Shown: positions 8,649 to 16,790, numbered from the stretch's first letter. The stretch is 64,000 nucleotides of DNA from Marinobacter bohaiensis (GCF_003258515.1 NZ_QGEH01000001.1:2418001-2482000); one strand, 5' to 3'. A program made the numbers and translations. The notes: generated by a model from the sequence alone, not told the origin.

Positions 8649-9572
8649 TCAGCGCCGGACCTTGCTGGCAAACAGTCCCTGGGGCCGGAGCATCAGGATG
8701 ATCACGACCGTCATCAGGGTGATGACCTTGGCCATGGAGCCGGACAGGAAGAAGGACAGGATCGACTGGGACTGGGCGATGCCGAAGGCCGATGCCACTG
8801 TGCCCAGCAGGCTGGCCGCACCGCCGAAGACCACCACCAGGAAGGTGTCGACGATGTAGAGCGAACCGGTGGTCGGGCCAGTCGAGGCAATCGTGGTGAA
8901 CGCCGCACCCGCCACGCCGGCGATGCCGCAGCCCAGCGCAAAGGTGAGCCGGTCGACCCGCTCGGTGTTGATGCCGGCCGCGTTGGCCATCACCCGGTTC
9001 TGGGTGGTCGCCCGGACCTTGATGCCCCAGCGGGAGCGGTAAAGCAGGATGAACACGGCGATGGTCAGCACGATGGTGATCCCCACCACCAGCAGGCCGT
9101 TGAGCGGGATATCCACCATGTCGGTGGCCTGGTAGGAGCCCATAAGCCAGTCCGGCATGACGACGCTCTTCTCACGCGGACCGAACGTGGAACGGAAGAT
9201 CTGCTGCAGGATCAGCCCCAGCCCCCAGGTGGCCAGCAGCGTGTCCAGCGGGCGGTTGTAGAGGAAACGTATAAGGTACCGCTCCACCAGATACCCGAGA
9301 ATGAATGTCCCCAGGAAGGCGAAGACGATCGCCACCGGGAAGTAGTAATCCAGCAGGAACGGCCACACGTCCGAAGCCGCGTAGGACACCAGGTAGGTGA
9401 TATACGCCCCCAGTGTCAGGAATTCACCGTGGGCCATGTTGATCACGCCCATTTGTCCAAAAATGATGGCCAGCCCCAGGGCCATCAGCAGGAACACGCA
9501 AAACAGACTGAGGCCGCTGAAACCCTGCATCAGAAAGATTGCGGTCAGTTCCTCTCCGGTATAACCACCCAT
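8649..9572 (-). CDS. urtB: ABC importer permease, UrtB type
   Basis: Permease of 307 residues (LivH/UrtB family) with about eight hydrophobic helices. It contains GLAIIFGQMGVINMAHGEF and the ATPase-contact loop GIKVRATTQNRVMANAAGIN. It is the short form, without the long periplasmic N-terminal extension of some UrtB proteins. It is separated from urtA by 120 bases holding a strong hairpin. Confidence 0.93.
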   Translation of the reverse strand: MGGYTGEELTAIFLMQGFSGLSLFCVFLLMALGLAIIFGQMGVINMAHGEFLTLGAYITYLVSYAASDVWPFLLDYYFPVAIVFAFLGTFILGYLVERYLIRFLYNRPLDTLLATWGLGLILQQIFRSTFGPREKSVVMPDWLMGSYQATDMVDIPLNGLLVVGITIVLTIAVFILLYRSRWGIKVRATTQNRVMANAAGINTERVDRLTFALGCGIAGVAGAAFTTIASTGPTTGSLYIVDTFLVVVFGGAASLLGTVASAFGIAQSQSILSFFLSGSMAKVITLMTVVIILMLRPQGLFASKVRR

Positions 9573-9663
9573 GATCAGTCCTCCCCTGAGCGCGGACGGC
9601 CCATGCCCGTTCCGCGCCCGGCTGTGCTTGTTGCTTCGCTCGAATGGAATCGCAATCGCAGAC

Positions 9664-9686
9664 GGGGCCCGGAGTCACCGGGCCCC
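9664..9686 (-). other. Intercistronic hairpin between urtA and urtB
   Basis: A perfect 9-bp GC stem (GGGGCCCGG / CCGGGCCCC, five-base loop) lies seven bases after the urtA stop. No U-run follows in the transcript. Such hairpins after binding-protein genes commonly protect the upstream message or attenuate downstream genes, giving more binding protein than permease. Confidence 0.7.
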
Positions 9687-9692
9687 GACCGA

Positions 9693-10952
9693 TCACTGGT
9701 AGCCTTCCGGGAAGGGGTTGGGTTCGATCACGTCGGACTCCCACACCACGTCGGCCTGGCCATCGGCGTTCCACTTGCCGATGCGGGTCTTCATCCAGAG
9801 GTGGTGGTTGGGATCGATCTTCAGGTAGCCGTGCGGGGAGCTGTCCCAGGTCATGTCCGGAGAAGCGGCCACGACCTTGTCGACGTCAAAGCTGCCGGCG
9901 GCTTCCACCGCGCGCTTCCACAGCCAGGGGCCGAGGTAGGCGGACTCGGTCACGTCGCCGATCACCGCGTCTTCGCCGTACTTTTCCTTGAAGGCCGCGA
10001 CGAATTCCCTGTTACCAGGCAGATCCAGGCTCTGGAAGTATTTCATGGAGGAATACAGGCCTTCGACGTTCTCGCCGCCGATACCCAGCACTTCATCCTC
10101 GGTCACCGAAATGGTCAGCATGGGCTGTTTCTGGAAGGTCAGGCCGGCGGCGTTGAGTTGCTTGAACCAGGCCACGTTGGAGCCGCCGACCACGGCGCCG
10201 AACACCAGGTCCGGCTTTTTCAGCTTGATCTTGTTGATCAGCGAACCGAACTGGGTGCTGCCCAGCGGGTAGTACTCCTCGCCGACGACCTTGCCATGCA
10301 GCACGTTCTCAATGTGCTTGCGGGCAATTTTCATGGAGGTGCGCGGCCAGATGTAATCGGACCCCACAAGGTAGAAGGTCTTGGCGCCCAGTTCCTCATG
10401 GGCCCAGTTCAGCCCCGCCAGAATCTGCTGGGTGGCCTCCTGGCCGGTGTAGAACACGTTGTGGGACTCTTCCAGCCCTTCGTAGAAAGTCGGGTAGTAC
10501 AGCAGACCATTGTCCTTCTCGAAAACCGGCAGGACGGCCTTGCGCGATGCCGAGGTCCAGCAGCCGAAGACGGTCGCCACCTTGTCACGCTCCAGCAGTT
10601 TGTGGGATTTCTCGGCAAACGTGGGCCAGTCCGACGCGCCGTCTTCCTCGATGATCTTGATCTGGCGTCCCAGCACCCCGCCCTGGGCGTTGATCTGCTC
10701 GATGGCCAGCTTCTCGGCCTGCACGGAACCGGTTTCACTGATCGCCATGGTGCCGGTCAGCGAATGCAGGATGCCGACGGTCACGGTATCGTCGGTCACC
10801 GCCAGCCCGGTGGTGTTGACCTCGTCGGTCGCCGGTGCAGCATTGGCGCCGGTCGCCAGCATCACGGAGGCGGCCAGCGTCATCAGGTTACGGCGCCAGC
10901 CGTTACCCCCCGACAGCGCGCGCTGATTGCCTTTCTTATCTGTCGAACCCAT
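9693..10952 (-). CDS. urtA: Amide/urea ABC importer substrate-binding protein (UrtA/FmdD type)
   Basis: Periplasmic binding protein of 419 residues. It has a long basic N-region, then a hydrophobic signal core (MTLAASVMLATGANA, cleavage near ANA-AP). Family blocks follow: VGILHSLTGTMAISE, VFGCWTSASRKAVLPVFE and YYPTFYEG. This is the Peripla_BP_5 urea-binding family, and the M. methylotrophus FmdD protein that takes short amides and urea is of the same kind. The ATG at 10952 is preferred because GAGGAA precedes it; another ATG lies five codons upstream. First gene of urtABCDE-amiE-amiB. Ligand identity between amide and urea cannot be fixed from sequence. Confidence 0.92.
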   Translation of the reverse strand: MGSTDKKGNQRALSGGNGWRRNLMTLAASVMLATGANAAPATDEVNTTGLAVTDDTVTVGILHSLTGTMAISETGSVQAEKLAIEQINAQGGVLGRQIKIIEEDGASDWPTFAEKSHKLLERDKVATVFGCWTSASRKAVLPVFEKDNGLLYYPTFYEGLEESHNVFYTGQEATQQILAGLNWAHEELGAKTFYLVGSDYIWPRTSMKIARKHIENVLHGKVVGEEYYPLGSTQFGSLINKIKLKKPDLVFGAVVGGSNVAWFKQLNAAGLTFQKQPMLTISVTEDEVLGIGGENVEGLYSSMKYFQSLDLPGNREFVAAFKEKYGEDAVIGDVTESAYLGPWLWKRAVEAAGSFDVDKVVAASPDMTWDSSPHGYLKIDPNHHLWMKTRIGKWNADGQADVVWESDVIEPNPFPEGYQ

Positions 10953-11018
10953 GGTCTTTCCTCGCATTGTTGAGTGGTCGGCCTGACACCCGCAACGGGG
11001 TCAGCACCTACGAGGATC

Positions 11019-11083
11019 ATTCTGTCCAGCGCCGTCATGACGGCCCATTCGACAAATACCCCACCGACCTACGTCATTTGACG
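11019..11083 (-). promoter_or_regulatory. urtA promoter with candidate response-regulator operator
   Basis: On the minus strand CGTCAAATGACGTAGG (11083-11068) is identical to the element at the fmdA promoter. A candidate -10, CAGAAT (11024-11019), begins exactly 43 bases after it. No -35 consensus is present, which suits an activator-dependent promoter. The predicted leader to the ATG at 10952 is about 60 bases, against about 68 for fmdA. Confidence 0.6.
11031..11044. promoter_or_regulatory. Perfect palindrome in the urtA -35 zone
   Basis: GCCGTCATGACGGC is a perfect 14-bp palindrome. It contains the same CGTCA/TGACG half-sites as the upstream operator but with no spacer. It overlaps where the -35 would lie, so it may be a second activator site or a repression site. 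fmdA lacks it. Confidence 0.4.
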
Positions 11084-11141
11084 CATGGCTGCGGGGCCGT
11101 CGTCAGGCTAAAAACGCAGGGGATTCAGGTCGCCGCTTCGC

Positions 11142-11156
11142 TGGCACGATAATTGT
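11142..11156 (+). promoter_or_regulatory. Possible sigma-54 promoter for the hybrid kinase gene
   Basis: TGGCACGATAATTGT matches the -24/-12 consensus TGGCACG-N4-TTGC except that the -12 GC is GT. It lies about 100 bases before the kinase start. The defect at the usually invariant C makes this tentative. Confidence 0.3.
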
Positions 11157-11252
11157 TCTTCCACTTCCGGTATCGCCAACCCATTGCGCGCACACGTCCT
11201 CCGGATGTTTGTGCCTTGTTTTGGCGCATAACAATCCAAAAAGGCACCGGAT

Positions 11253-14200
11253 ATGGGGAAACAGGTAGTCAACGGCGAAGACGGGCTTTCACTTCGTCAC
11301 GGCGGACTTCCGGGCAACAAAGCCGGAACGCCGGAACCGGATTCGGGCCAGCCTATGACGGCCAGACAGCACATTTTTCGCGTGCGACGCCGTTACAATC
11401 AATGGGTCGCCAACCAGACGCTGGAGGACTACGCGCTTCGTTTTACCGCCAAGACGGCTCGCCGCTGGTCCGCGGCCCGGGTCAGCAACACGGCGCTGGG
11501 CGCCATTTCCTTCCTGGCGATGGAAGCCATTGGCGGCGCCATCACGCTTCACTACGGGTTCGATAACGCGTTTGCCGCGATCTGCGTGGTCAGCCTGATC
11601 ATCTTCCTGACCGCCATTCCGATCAGCTACTACGCCGCGCGCTACGGTGTCGATATCGACCTGCTGACCCGCGGCGCCGGCTTCGGGTACATCGGTTCCA
11701 CCATCACGTCCCTGATCTACGCGTCTTTCACGTTCATTTTCTTTGCGCTGGAAGCGGCCATCATGGCTATGGCGCTGGAAATGCTGTTCGGCATCCCCCT
11801 GGTTTTTGCCTACCTGATCTGCGCGGTGGTGATCATTCCCCTGGTGACCCACGGCATCACCACCATCAGCCGCTTCCAGCTCTGGACGCAGCCGGCCTGG
11901 CTGGTGCTGCAACTGATTCCGTTCGTCTTCGTGATCTACACCGACGCCTCCTCGGTCACCGACTGGACGCAGTTCGAAGGGGTTCATCCAGACCCCGGTG
12001 GCGGCTTCAATTTGCTGATGTTCGGGGCCGCCGCCGCGGTCGTCTTCTCACTGATCGCCCAGATCGGCGAACAGGTGGACTTCCTGCGTTTTATACCGGA
12101 ACCCAAAACCGGCGAGAAAACGCGCTGGTGGCTGGCCGTCATGAGCGGTGGCCCCGGCTGGATCGTGATCGGCAGCATCAAGATACTCGCCGGCTCCTTC
12201 CTGGCGGTGCTCGCCCTGAACCAGGGCATTCCGGCCAGCGAGGCCTCGGACCCGACCCGCATGTACGTGGTGGCGTTCAACTACATGACCGGCACGCCAA
12301 GCGTTGCCCTCGCCATGGCCGGTGTGTTCGTAATCCTGTGCCAGATCAAGATCAACGTCACCAACGCCTACGCCGGCTCCATCGCCTGGTCGAACTTCTT
12401 CTCGCGGCTCACCCACAGCCACCCGGGCCGCGTGGTCTGGCTGGTGTTCAACGTCGCCATTGCGCTACTGGTCATGGAGCTGGGTGTCTACCGGGCGCTG
12501 GAAGACACCCTGGGGTTTTACGGCGTCATTGCGCTGGCCTGGGTCGGCACCCTGGTGGCGGATCTGGTGATCAATAAACCGCTGGGGTTCAGCCCCAGGC
12601 ACATCGAGTTCAAACGGGCGCACCTTTACGACATCAACCCGGTGGGCGTCGGCGCCATGCTGCTGGCGTCAGCGGTCGGACTGGTGTGCCATAGCGGGGC
12701 CCTGGGCGACGTCGCCCAGGCACTGTCCCACTTCCTGACGCTCGCCGCGGCCCTGTTGATTGCGCCCCTGATCGCCTGGCGGACCGGCGGCCGCTACTAT
12801 CTGGCTCGCCCGCCCGTGCGGTTCGATACCGCGGAAGGACTGGTCGTCTGCTGCATCTGCGAGCATCGATTCGAGACGGAGGACATGACCCACTGCCCCG
12901 CGTACGACGGCCACATCTGTTCGCTGTGCTGTTCGCTGGACGCTCGCTGTGCCGATTTCTGCAAACCCGGGGCCGGCTACCGGGAGCAGTTCCAGACCTT
13001 TTTCGGGCGTTTTCTGCCGTCTTCGCTGATACCCCGGCTCAGCAGCCGCATCGGACACTTCCTGATTCTGCTGTTCGCCATCAACGGCGTCTCCGGCATG
13101 CTGCTGTCGCTGATCTACTTCAAGACACCGGTGGACAGTGCCGCGGCTGCGCTTTTGCTCTCGGCCACGCTCTGGAAGGTGTTCTTCATCCTGATCATCG
13201 TTACCGGGGTGGTGTGCTGGCTGTTCGTGCTGGCCCACGAGAGCCGGGTCGTTGCGGAGGAGGAATCGCAGCGCCAGACGCGGCTGCTGATGGAAGAGAT
13301 CGTCGCCCATGAAAAGACCGATAAGGCGCTCCAGCAAGCCAAGGAACACGCCGAAGCCGCCAACGAGGCCAAGAGCCGTTACCTCACCGGCATCAGCCAC
13401 GAACTGCGCTCGCCTCTAAACGCCATCCTCGGTTACGCCCAATTGCTTGAGAACGACGCCAGCATTCCCGCCAACCGCAAGGACGGACTGGACGTTATCC
13501 GCCGCTCCGGCGAGTACCTGGCGGACCTGATCGAAGGACTGCTGGATATATCGAAGATCGAGGCGGGCCGGCTGGACCTGCACCGCGACCAGGTCCGCAT
13601 CGCGATGCTGATGGACCAACTGGTGCACATGTTCCGGCTGCAGGCCCGGGAAAAGGGGCTGCATTTCAGCTACCAGGGGCCTCGCCATCTCCCGGAATTC
13701 GTCAGTACCGACGAAAAGCGGCTGCGCCAGATCCTCATCAACCTGCTGTCCAACGCCATCAAGTACACCGACCGGGGCGACGTCACCTTCTCACTGCGCT
13801 ATCGCAGCCAGGTGGCGGAATTCGAGGTTCGCGACACCGGTGAAGGGATTGCCGAGAGCGATATCGAACGCATCTTCCGCCCCTTCGAGCGCGTCCGAAC
13901 GGCCGGCCTGAACCGCGCCGGAACCGGGCTGGGACTGACCATTACCCGTCTCCTGACGGAAATCATGGGCGGCGACATCAGCGTCACGAGCACGCCAGGT
14001 CAGGGCAGCGTGTTCAAGGTCAGCCTGATGCTCTCCAGTATCGACCGCCCTCGCCCCGAATCCATCACCGTACCCACCCGGACCATCTTCGGCTACGAAG
14101 GGCCGGCGCGTCGCATCGCCGTGATCGACGACGAATCGTCCCATCGCACGCTGATCCGGGCCATGCTCGCGCCGCTCGGTTTCGAGATCTTGGAGATCGA

Positions 14201-14735
14201 CAATTCCCTGTCCGCGATGCAGATGATTGAACGGAAGCAGCCGGACCTGGTGCTGCTGGATATCTCAATGCCCGGCTTCACCGGCTGGGAGATCCTCGAC
14301 CAGATTCGCGGCGCCCGTCTGAAACTGCCGGTGGTGATGGTGTCCGCCGACGCCAGCGAGGGACGCCACCGCCTGCAAACGCCCCCGCTGTATGACGGTT
14401 ACATCGTCAAGCCGGTGCGTCTGAACCTCCTGCTCGACCGCATCGGAGAGCTCCTGAAGCTGTCATGGCGGTATGAAGCCGACGACATTGTGGCCACCGA
14501 CGACACGACGTCTTACCCGCCGATGGATGCCCTGCCCGATCCGGTTCACCGGGAACGGCTGCTGGAGCTGGCGTCTATCGGCCACCGGAAGGGATTACTG
14601 GAAGCGCTGCACAGTCTGCGCCTGCATGGAGATGCAGAAACCCCTGTGCTCGATCACCTGACCGAGCTCACCGAGAATTTCCGCTTTGAGGAAATCATCT
14701 CCCTGTTACAGGTAACCCGTGATGAATGCTGCTAG
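11253..14735 (+). CDS. NCS1-permease-fused hybrid histidine kinase
   Basis: Multidomain sensor of 1160 residues. Residues ~55-510 form a purine-cytosine-permease-like (NCS1) transporter with about twelve helices. Residues 533-570 hold nine cysteines (533, 534, 536, 548, 556, 559, 560, 566, 570). Two more hydrophobic segments lie at ~601-622 and ~632-661. A coiled coil (~663-708) leads to a HisKA domain with H716 in SHELRSP. An HATPase follows with N-box N830/N834 and DTGEG at 861-865, then a C-terminal REC domain with D1003 in LLDISMPGF. No Hpt domain was recognised. The design resembles CbrA, which carries an SLC5 transporter, but with an NCS1 module. It is divergent from the importer and overlaps the next regulator gene. 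The start is uncertain; M35 at 11355 is an alternative. The ligand is inferred to be an amide, urea or derivative. Confidence 0.88.
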   Translation: MGKQVVNGEDGLSLRHGGLPGNKAGTPEPDSGQPMTARQHIFRVRRRYNQWVANQTLEDYALRFTAKTARRWSAARVSNTALGAISFLAMEAIGGAITLHYGFDNAFAAICVVSLIIFLTAIPISYYAARYGVDIDLLTRGAGFGYIGSTITSLIYASFTFIFFALEAAIMAMALEMLFGIPLVFAYLICAVVIIPLVTHGITTISRFQLWTQPAWLVLQLIPFVFVIYTDASSVTDWTQFEGVHPDPGGGFNLLMFGAAAAVVFSLIAQIGEQVDFLRFIPEPKTGEKTRWWLAVMSGGPGWIVIGSIKILAGSFLAVLALNQGIPASEASDPTRMYVVAFNYMTGTPSVALAMAGVFVILCQIKINVTNAYAGSIAWSNFFSRLTHSHPGRVVWLVFNVAIALLVMELGVYRALEDTLGFYGVIALAWVGTLVADLVINKPLGFSPRHIEFKRAHLYDINPVGVGAMLLASAVGLVCHSGALGDVAQALSHFLTLAAALLIAPLIAWRTGGRYYLARPPVRFDTAEGLVVCCICEHRFETEDMTHCPAYDGHICSLCCSLDARCADFCKPGAGYREQFQTFFGRFLPSSLIPRLSSRIGHFLILLFAINGVSGMLLSLIYFKTPVDSAAAALLLSATLWKVFFILIIVTGVVCWLFVLAHESRVVAEEESQRQTRLLMEEIVAHEKTDKALQQAKEHAEAANEAKSRYLTGISHELRSPLNAILGYAQLLENDASIPANRKDGLDVIRRSGEYLADLIEGLLDISKIEAGRLDLHRDQVRIAMLMDQLVHMFRLQAREKGLHFSYQGPRHLPEFVSTDEKRLRQILINLLSNAIKYTDRGDVTFSLRYRSQVAEFEVRDTGEGIAESDIERIFRPFERVRTAGLNRAGTGLGLTITRLLTEIMGGDISVTSTPGQGSVFKVSLMLSSIDRPRPESITVPTRTIFGYEGPARRIAVIDDESSHRTLIRAMLAPLGFEILEIDNSLSAMQMIERKQPDLVLLDISMPGFTGWEILDQIRGARLKLPVVMVSADASEGRHRLQTPPLYDGYIVKPVRLNLLLDRIGELLKLSWRYEADDIVATDDTTSYPPMDALPDPVHRERLLELASIGHRKGLLEALHSLRLHGDAETPVLDHLTELTENFRFEEIISLLQVTRDECC

Positions 14736-15636
14736 CGACAAACGCACTACCGTGCTGGTCGTCGATGATGCGGTGGACAGCATCCGCATGATCAACGACG
14801 TTCTGGAAGAAGCCGGCATGACGGTGCTGGTGGCTCTGGAAGGCCACCAGGCCCTGACCATTACCCGCAACATCGCCCCGGACGTCATCCTGCTCGATGC
14901 CATCATGCCCAACATGGACGGCTTCGAGACCTGCCGCCGCCTCAAGGAACGCGCCGAGCTCCACGACGTCCCCATCATCTTCATGACCGGTCTCAGCGAT
15001 ACCGAACACGTGGTGATGGGGCTGAAATCCGGCGGTGTCGACTACGTCACCAAACCCATCAACGCCAGTGAACTGGTAGCCCGGATGAACGTTCACCTGG
15101 CCAACGCCCGCCTGGCCCGCAGCGCCCGTTCAGCGCTCGATCACGCCGGCCAGAACCTGCTGGCCGTGGACCGGGACGGCCGCCAGCTCTGGGCCACGCC
15201 AGCCGTCCAGCAGCGCCTGCAGGCAGCCGGCGCGCTGGACCCGGACTCCGAAGCGCGCATCAGCGCCAGCCTGCGCAACTGGTTCGAGCATCGTCCGCAG
15301 AGCGGGCACAGCCTTCCGCTGGAGGGCCTGACCGAGCCCCTGGGCGTTGAATTGCTGGCGCACATCGACGCGTCCGACTACCTCCTGCGCCTGACTCACC
15401 TGCGCGACGACGATCAGTCGACGGAGGCTCTGCGGAAGCGCTTCGGCCTGACGGCAAGGGAAGCCGACGTTCTGCTCTGGATCGCCAACGGCAAGACCAA
15501 CCGGGAAATCGGCCAGATCCTTGAGATGAGCCCGCGCACCGTCAACAAACACCTGGAACAGGTCTTCCGCAAGCAGGGTGTCGAGAACCGGACCTCCGCA
15601 GCCGCTGCTGCGATTCGCTGCCTGGGCCGGATCTAG
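14722..15636 (+). CDS. REC-PAS-like-LuxR response regulator
   Basis: Response regulator of 304 residues. The receiver domain spans 1-120, with acidic residues D15/D16, phospho-acceptor D59, T89 and K111. A middle segment (~137-225, beginning ALDHAGQNLLAVDRDG) looks PAS-like. A LuxR/NarL helix-turn-helix occupies ~240-304 (LTAREADVLLWIANGKTNREI). Its reading frame overlaps the end of the kinase gene by 14 bases, so the two are coupled and surely a pair. AGG lies nine bases before the ATG at 14722; a GTG one codon earlier is possible. It is the natural candidate to bind the element shared by the urtA and fmdA promoters. Confidence 0.9.
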   Translation: MNAASDKRTTVLVVDDAVDSIRMINDVLEEAGMTVLVALEGHQALTITRNIAPDVILLDAIMPNMDGFETCRRLKERAELHDVPIIFMTGLSDTEHVVMGLKSGGVDYVTKPINASELVARMNVHLANARLARSARSALDHAGQNLLAVDRDGRQLWATPAVQQRLQAAGALDPDSEARISASLRNWFEHRPQSGHSLPLEGLTEPLGVELLAHIDASDYLLRLTHLRDDDQSTEALRKRFGLTAREADVLLWIANGKTNREIGQILEMSPRTVNKHLEQVFRKQGVENRTSAAAAAIRCLGRI

Positions 15637-15732
15637 CCGGGTCAATCTCTCCGCAATGTGCAAAACTACAATAAGACGAGTAGCGTAAAGTGAGGCCTGC
15701 TGGCCGCGGCTGCACACAGACGGAGAAAACCC

Positions 15733-16407
15733 ATGGACCAAGACGCCATGACCGACCTGGTTCGAGGAGGATGGATGCTGTTCAGCGGCGGATTCTTGCT
15801 GCTGTTGGCGGTCGTGGTTTTGGTCATGGTCAACCGTCACATGAAACGCTCGCGGGATGAGATGGACCGCCTGGACCACCGCATCGGCACACTCTGGCAA
15901 GAGCTGGACAGTCGCCGGCAGGAGCCCGCCGATCCAGAAGACCATCCGAGGCTGACAACCGGCACCCACACCGCCGGGTCCGACTCGCCGGAGAAAGTGG
16001 CCGCCGAGCGGGCCGTCTACGAGCGCATCTGGCCCACCATCTGGACGCTGCACGAAAAGGTCGGCGCCTTCCTGCGAGCTGTCGAACATCAGGACAGCAA
16101 CAACAACGATAATCGCCTGGCCGCCCGACAGGCCGCTCTTGATCTGCGAGGCGAAGCCAACCAGTTGCGGCCGTTCCTTGACGAAACGGTGGATCAACTC
16201 GTCCATCAACTGCTGGACGTGGAGATCAAGGCGCACCTGGCCGCCTGTCAGTTCCTGGACAACCGTCAGGCGCAATTGGGCACGGACTCATCCGCCGATA
16301 TTGCGCGGGACGGGTACCGCCAACAGTGGCACCTCCACCACGATAACGAGGCCAAGGAGATCCTGGGGCATCTGGTCCACGCCATTCGACGCCGCACCCT
16401 TTCCTAG
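15733..16407 (+). CDS. Membrane-anchored protein of unknown function
   Basis: Protein of 224 residues, not recognised. One N-terminal transmembrane helix (~13-34) is followed by a charged, possibly coiled-coil stretch (VNRHMKRSRDEMDRLDHRIG) and a Pro/Asp-rich linker (~60-90). The C-terminal helical domain (~95-224) is rich in His, Gln and Asp. It is unlikely to be part of the upstream two-component operon, since 96 bases separate them. It runs convergently to the TfoX-like gene with 29 bases between. Confidence 0.6.
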   Translation: MDQDAMTDLVRGGWMLFSGGFLLLLAVVVLVMVNRHMKRSRDEMDRLDHRIGTLWQELDSRRQEPADPEDHPRLTTGTHTAGSDSPEKVAAERAVYERIWPTIWTLHEKVGAFLRAVEHQDSNNNDNRLAARQAALDLRGEANQLRPFLDETVDQLVHQLLDVEIKAHLAACQFLDNRQAQLGTDSSADIARDGYRQQWHLHHDNEAKEILGHLVHAIRRRTLS

Positions 16408-16436
16408 TCAATTCACTGATCTGCTAGATCTCCCCG

Positions 16437-16790
16437 TCAGCGTCGACGCTTGCGGGCTGCTGAACGGATGGCCGCCGACCAGGCGCGCCCGCCCCAATCC
16501 CGCATGGCATCGATATCGTCAAAAACCTCCTCCGGAGCCTCCCGGTATGAGAGGGCGACATCGCGCCCGGCGCGTTGATAGGTGAAAGGCATCAGTCCAG
16601 CCTCAACAAAGGCTGCTTCGGTCTCTGAATCGACTTTGAAGTAGAGCGCGCGGTCGGCAATCAGGCCAATCATCAGGCCCTCCAGAAACAGCCCGGCGCC
16701 GCCGAACATTCGGCGATGGGTCACCGGCCCAACCGACTGCATCAGCTCCAGGACAAAGCGAGTGAACTCAGCGTCATCGTTTTGCCTCAT
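16437..16790 (-). CDS. TfoX/Sxy N-terminal-domain protein
   Basis: Protein of 117 residues consisting only of the TfoX N-terminal domain (VTHRRMFGGAGLFLEGLMIGLI, ADRALYFKVD, SYREAPEEVFDD). It ends in a basic tail, RSAARKRRR. Full-length TfoX/Sxy regulates competence with CRP, but single-domain members are common and mostly uncharacterised. It is divergent from the diguanylate cyclase. Confidence 0.85.
   Translation of the reverse strand: MRQNDDAEFTRFVLELMQSVGPVTHRRMFGGAGLFLEGLMIGLIADRALYFKVDSETEAAFVEAGLMPFTYQRAGRDVALSYREAPEEVFDDIDAMRDWGGRAWSAAIRSAARKRRR

Noticed and set aside
5944-10952. Branched-chain amino-acid importer (livJHMGF)
   Set aside because: UrtD has the LSHGQ signature and the binding protein has the urea/amide blocks. 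The genes sit with amidases, so the urea/amide importer reading is better supported.
8622-10973. 783-codon open frame on the plus strand
   Set aside because: It runs antisense across urtB and urtA, both complete conserved genes. The predicted protein has low-complexity His/Asp/Gly-rich composition typical of shadows.
12669-13400. Minus-strand frame inside the hybrid kinase gene
   Set aside because: The plus-strand frame is uninterrupted and domain-rich across this span; the antisense frame has no family character.
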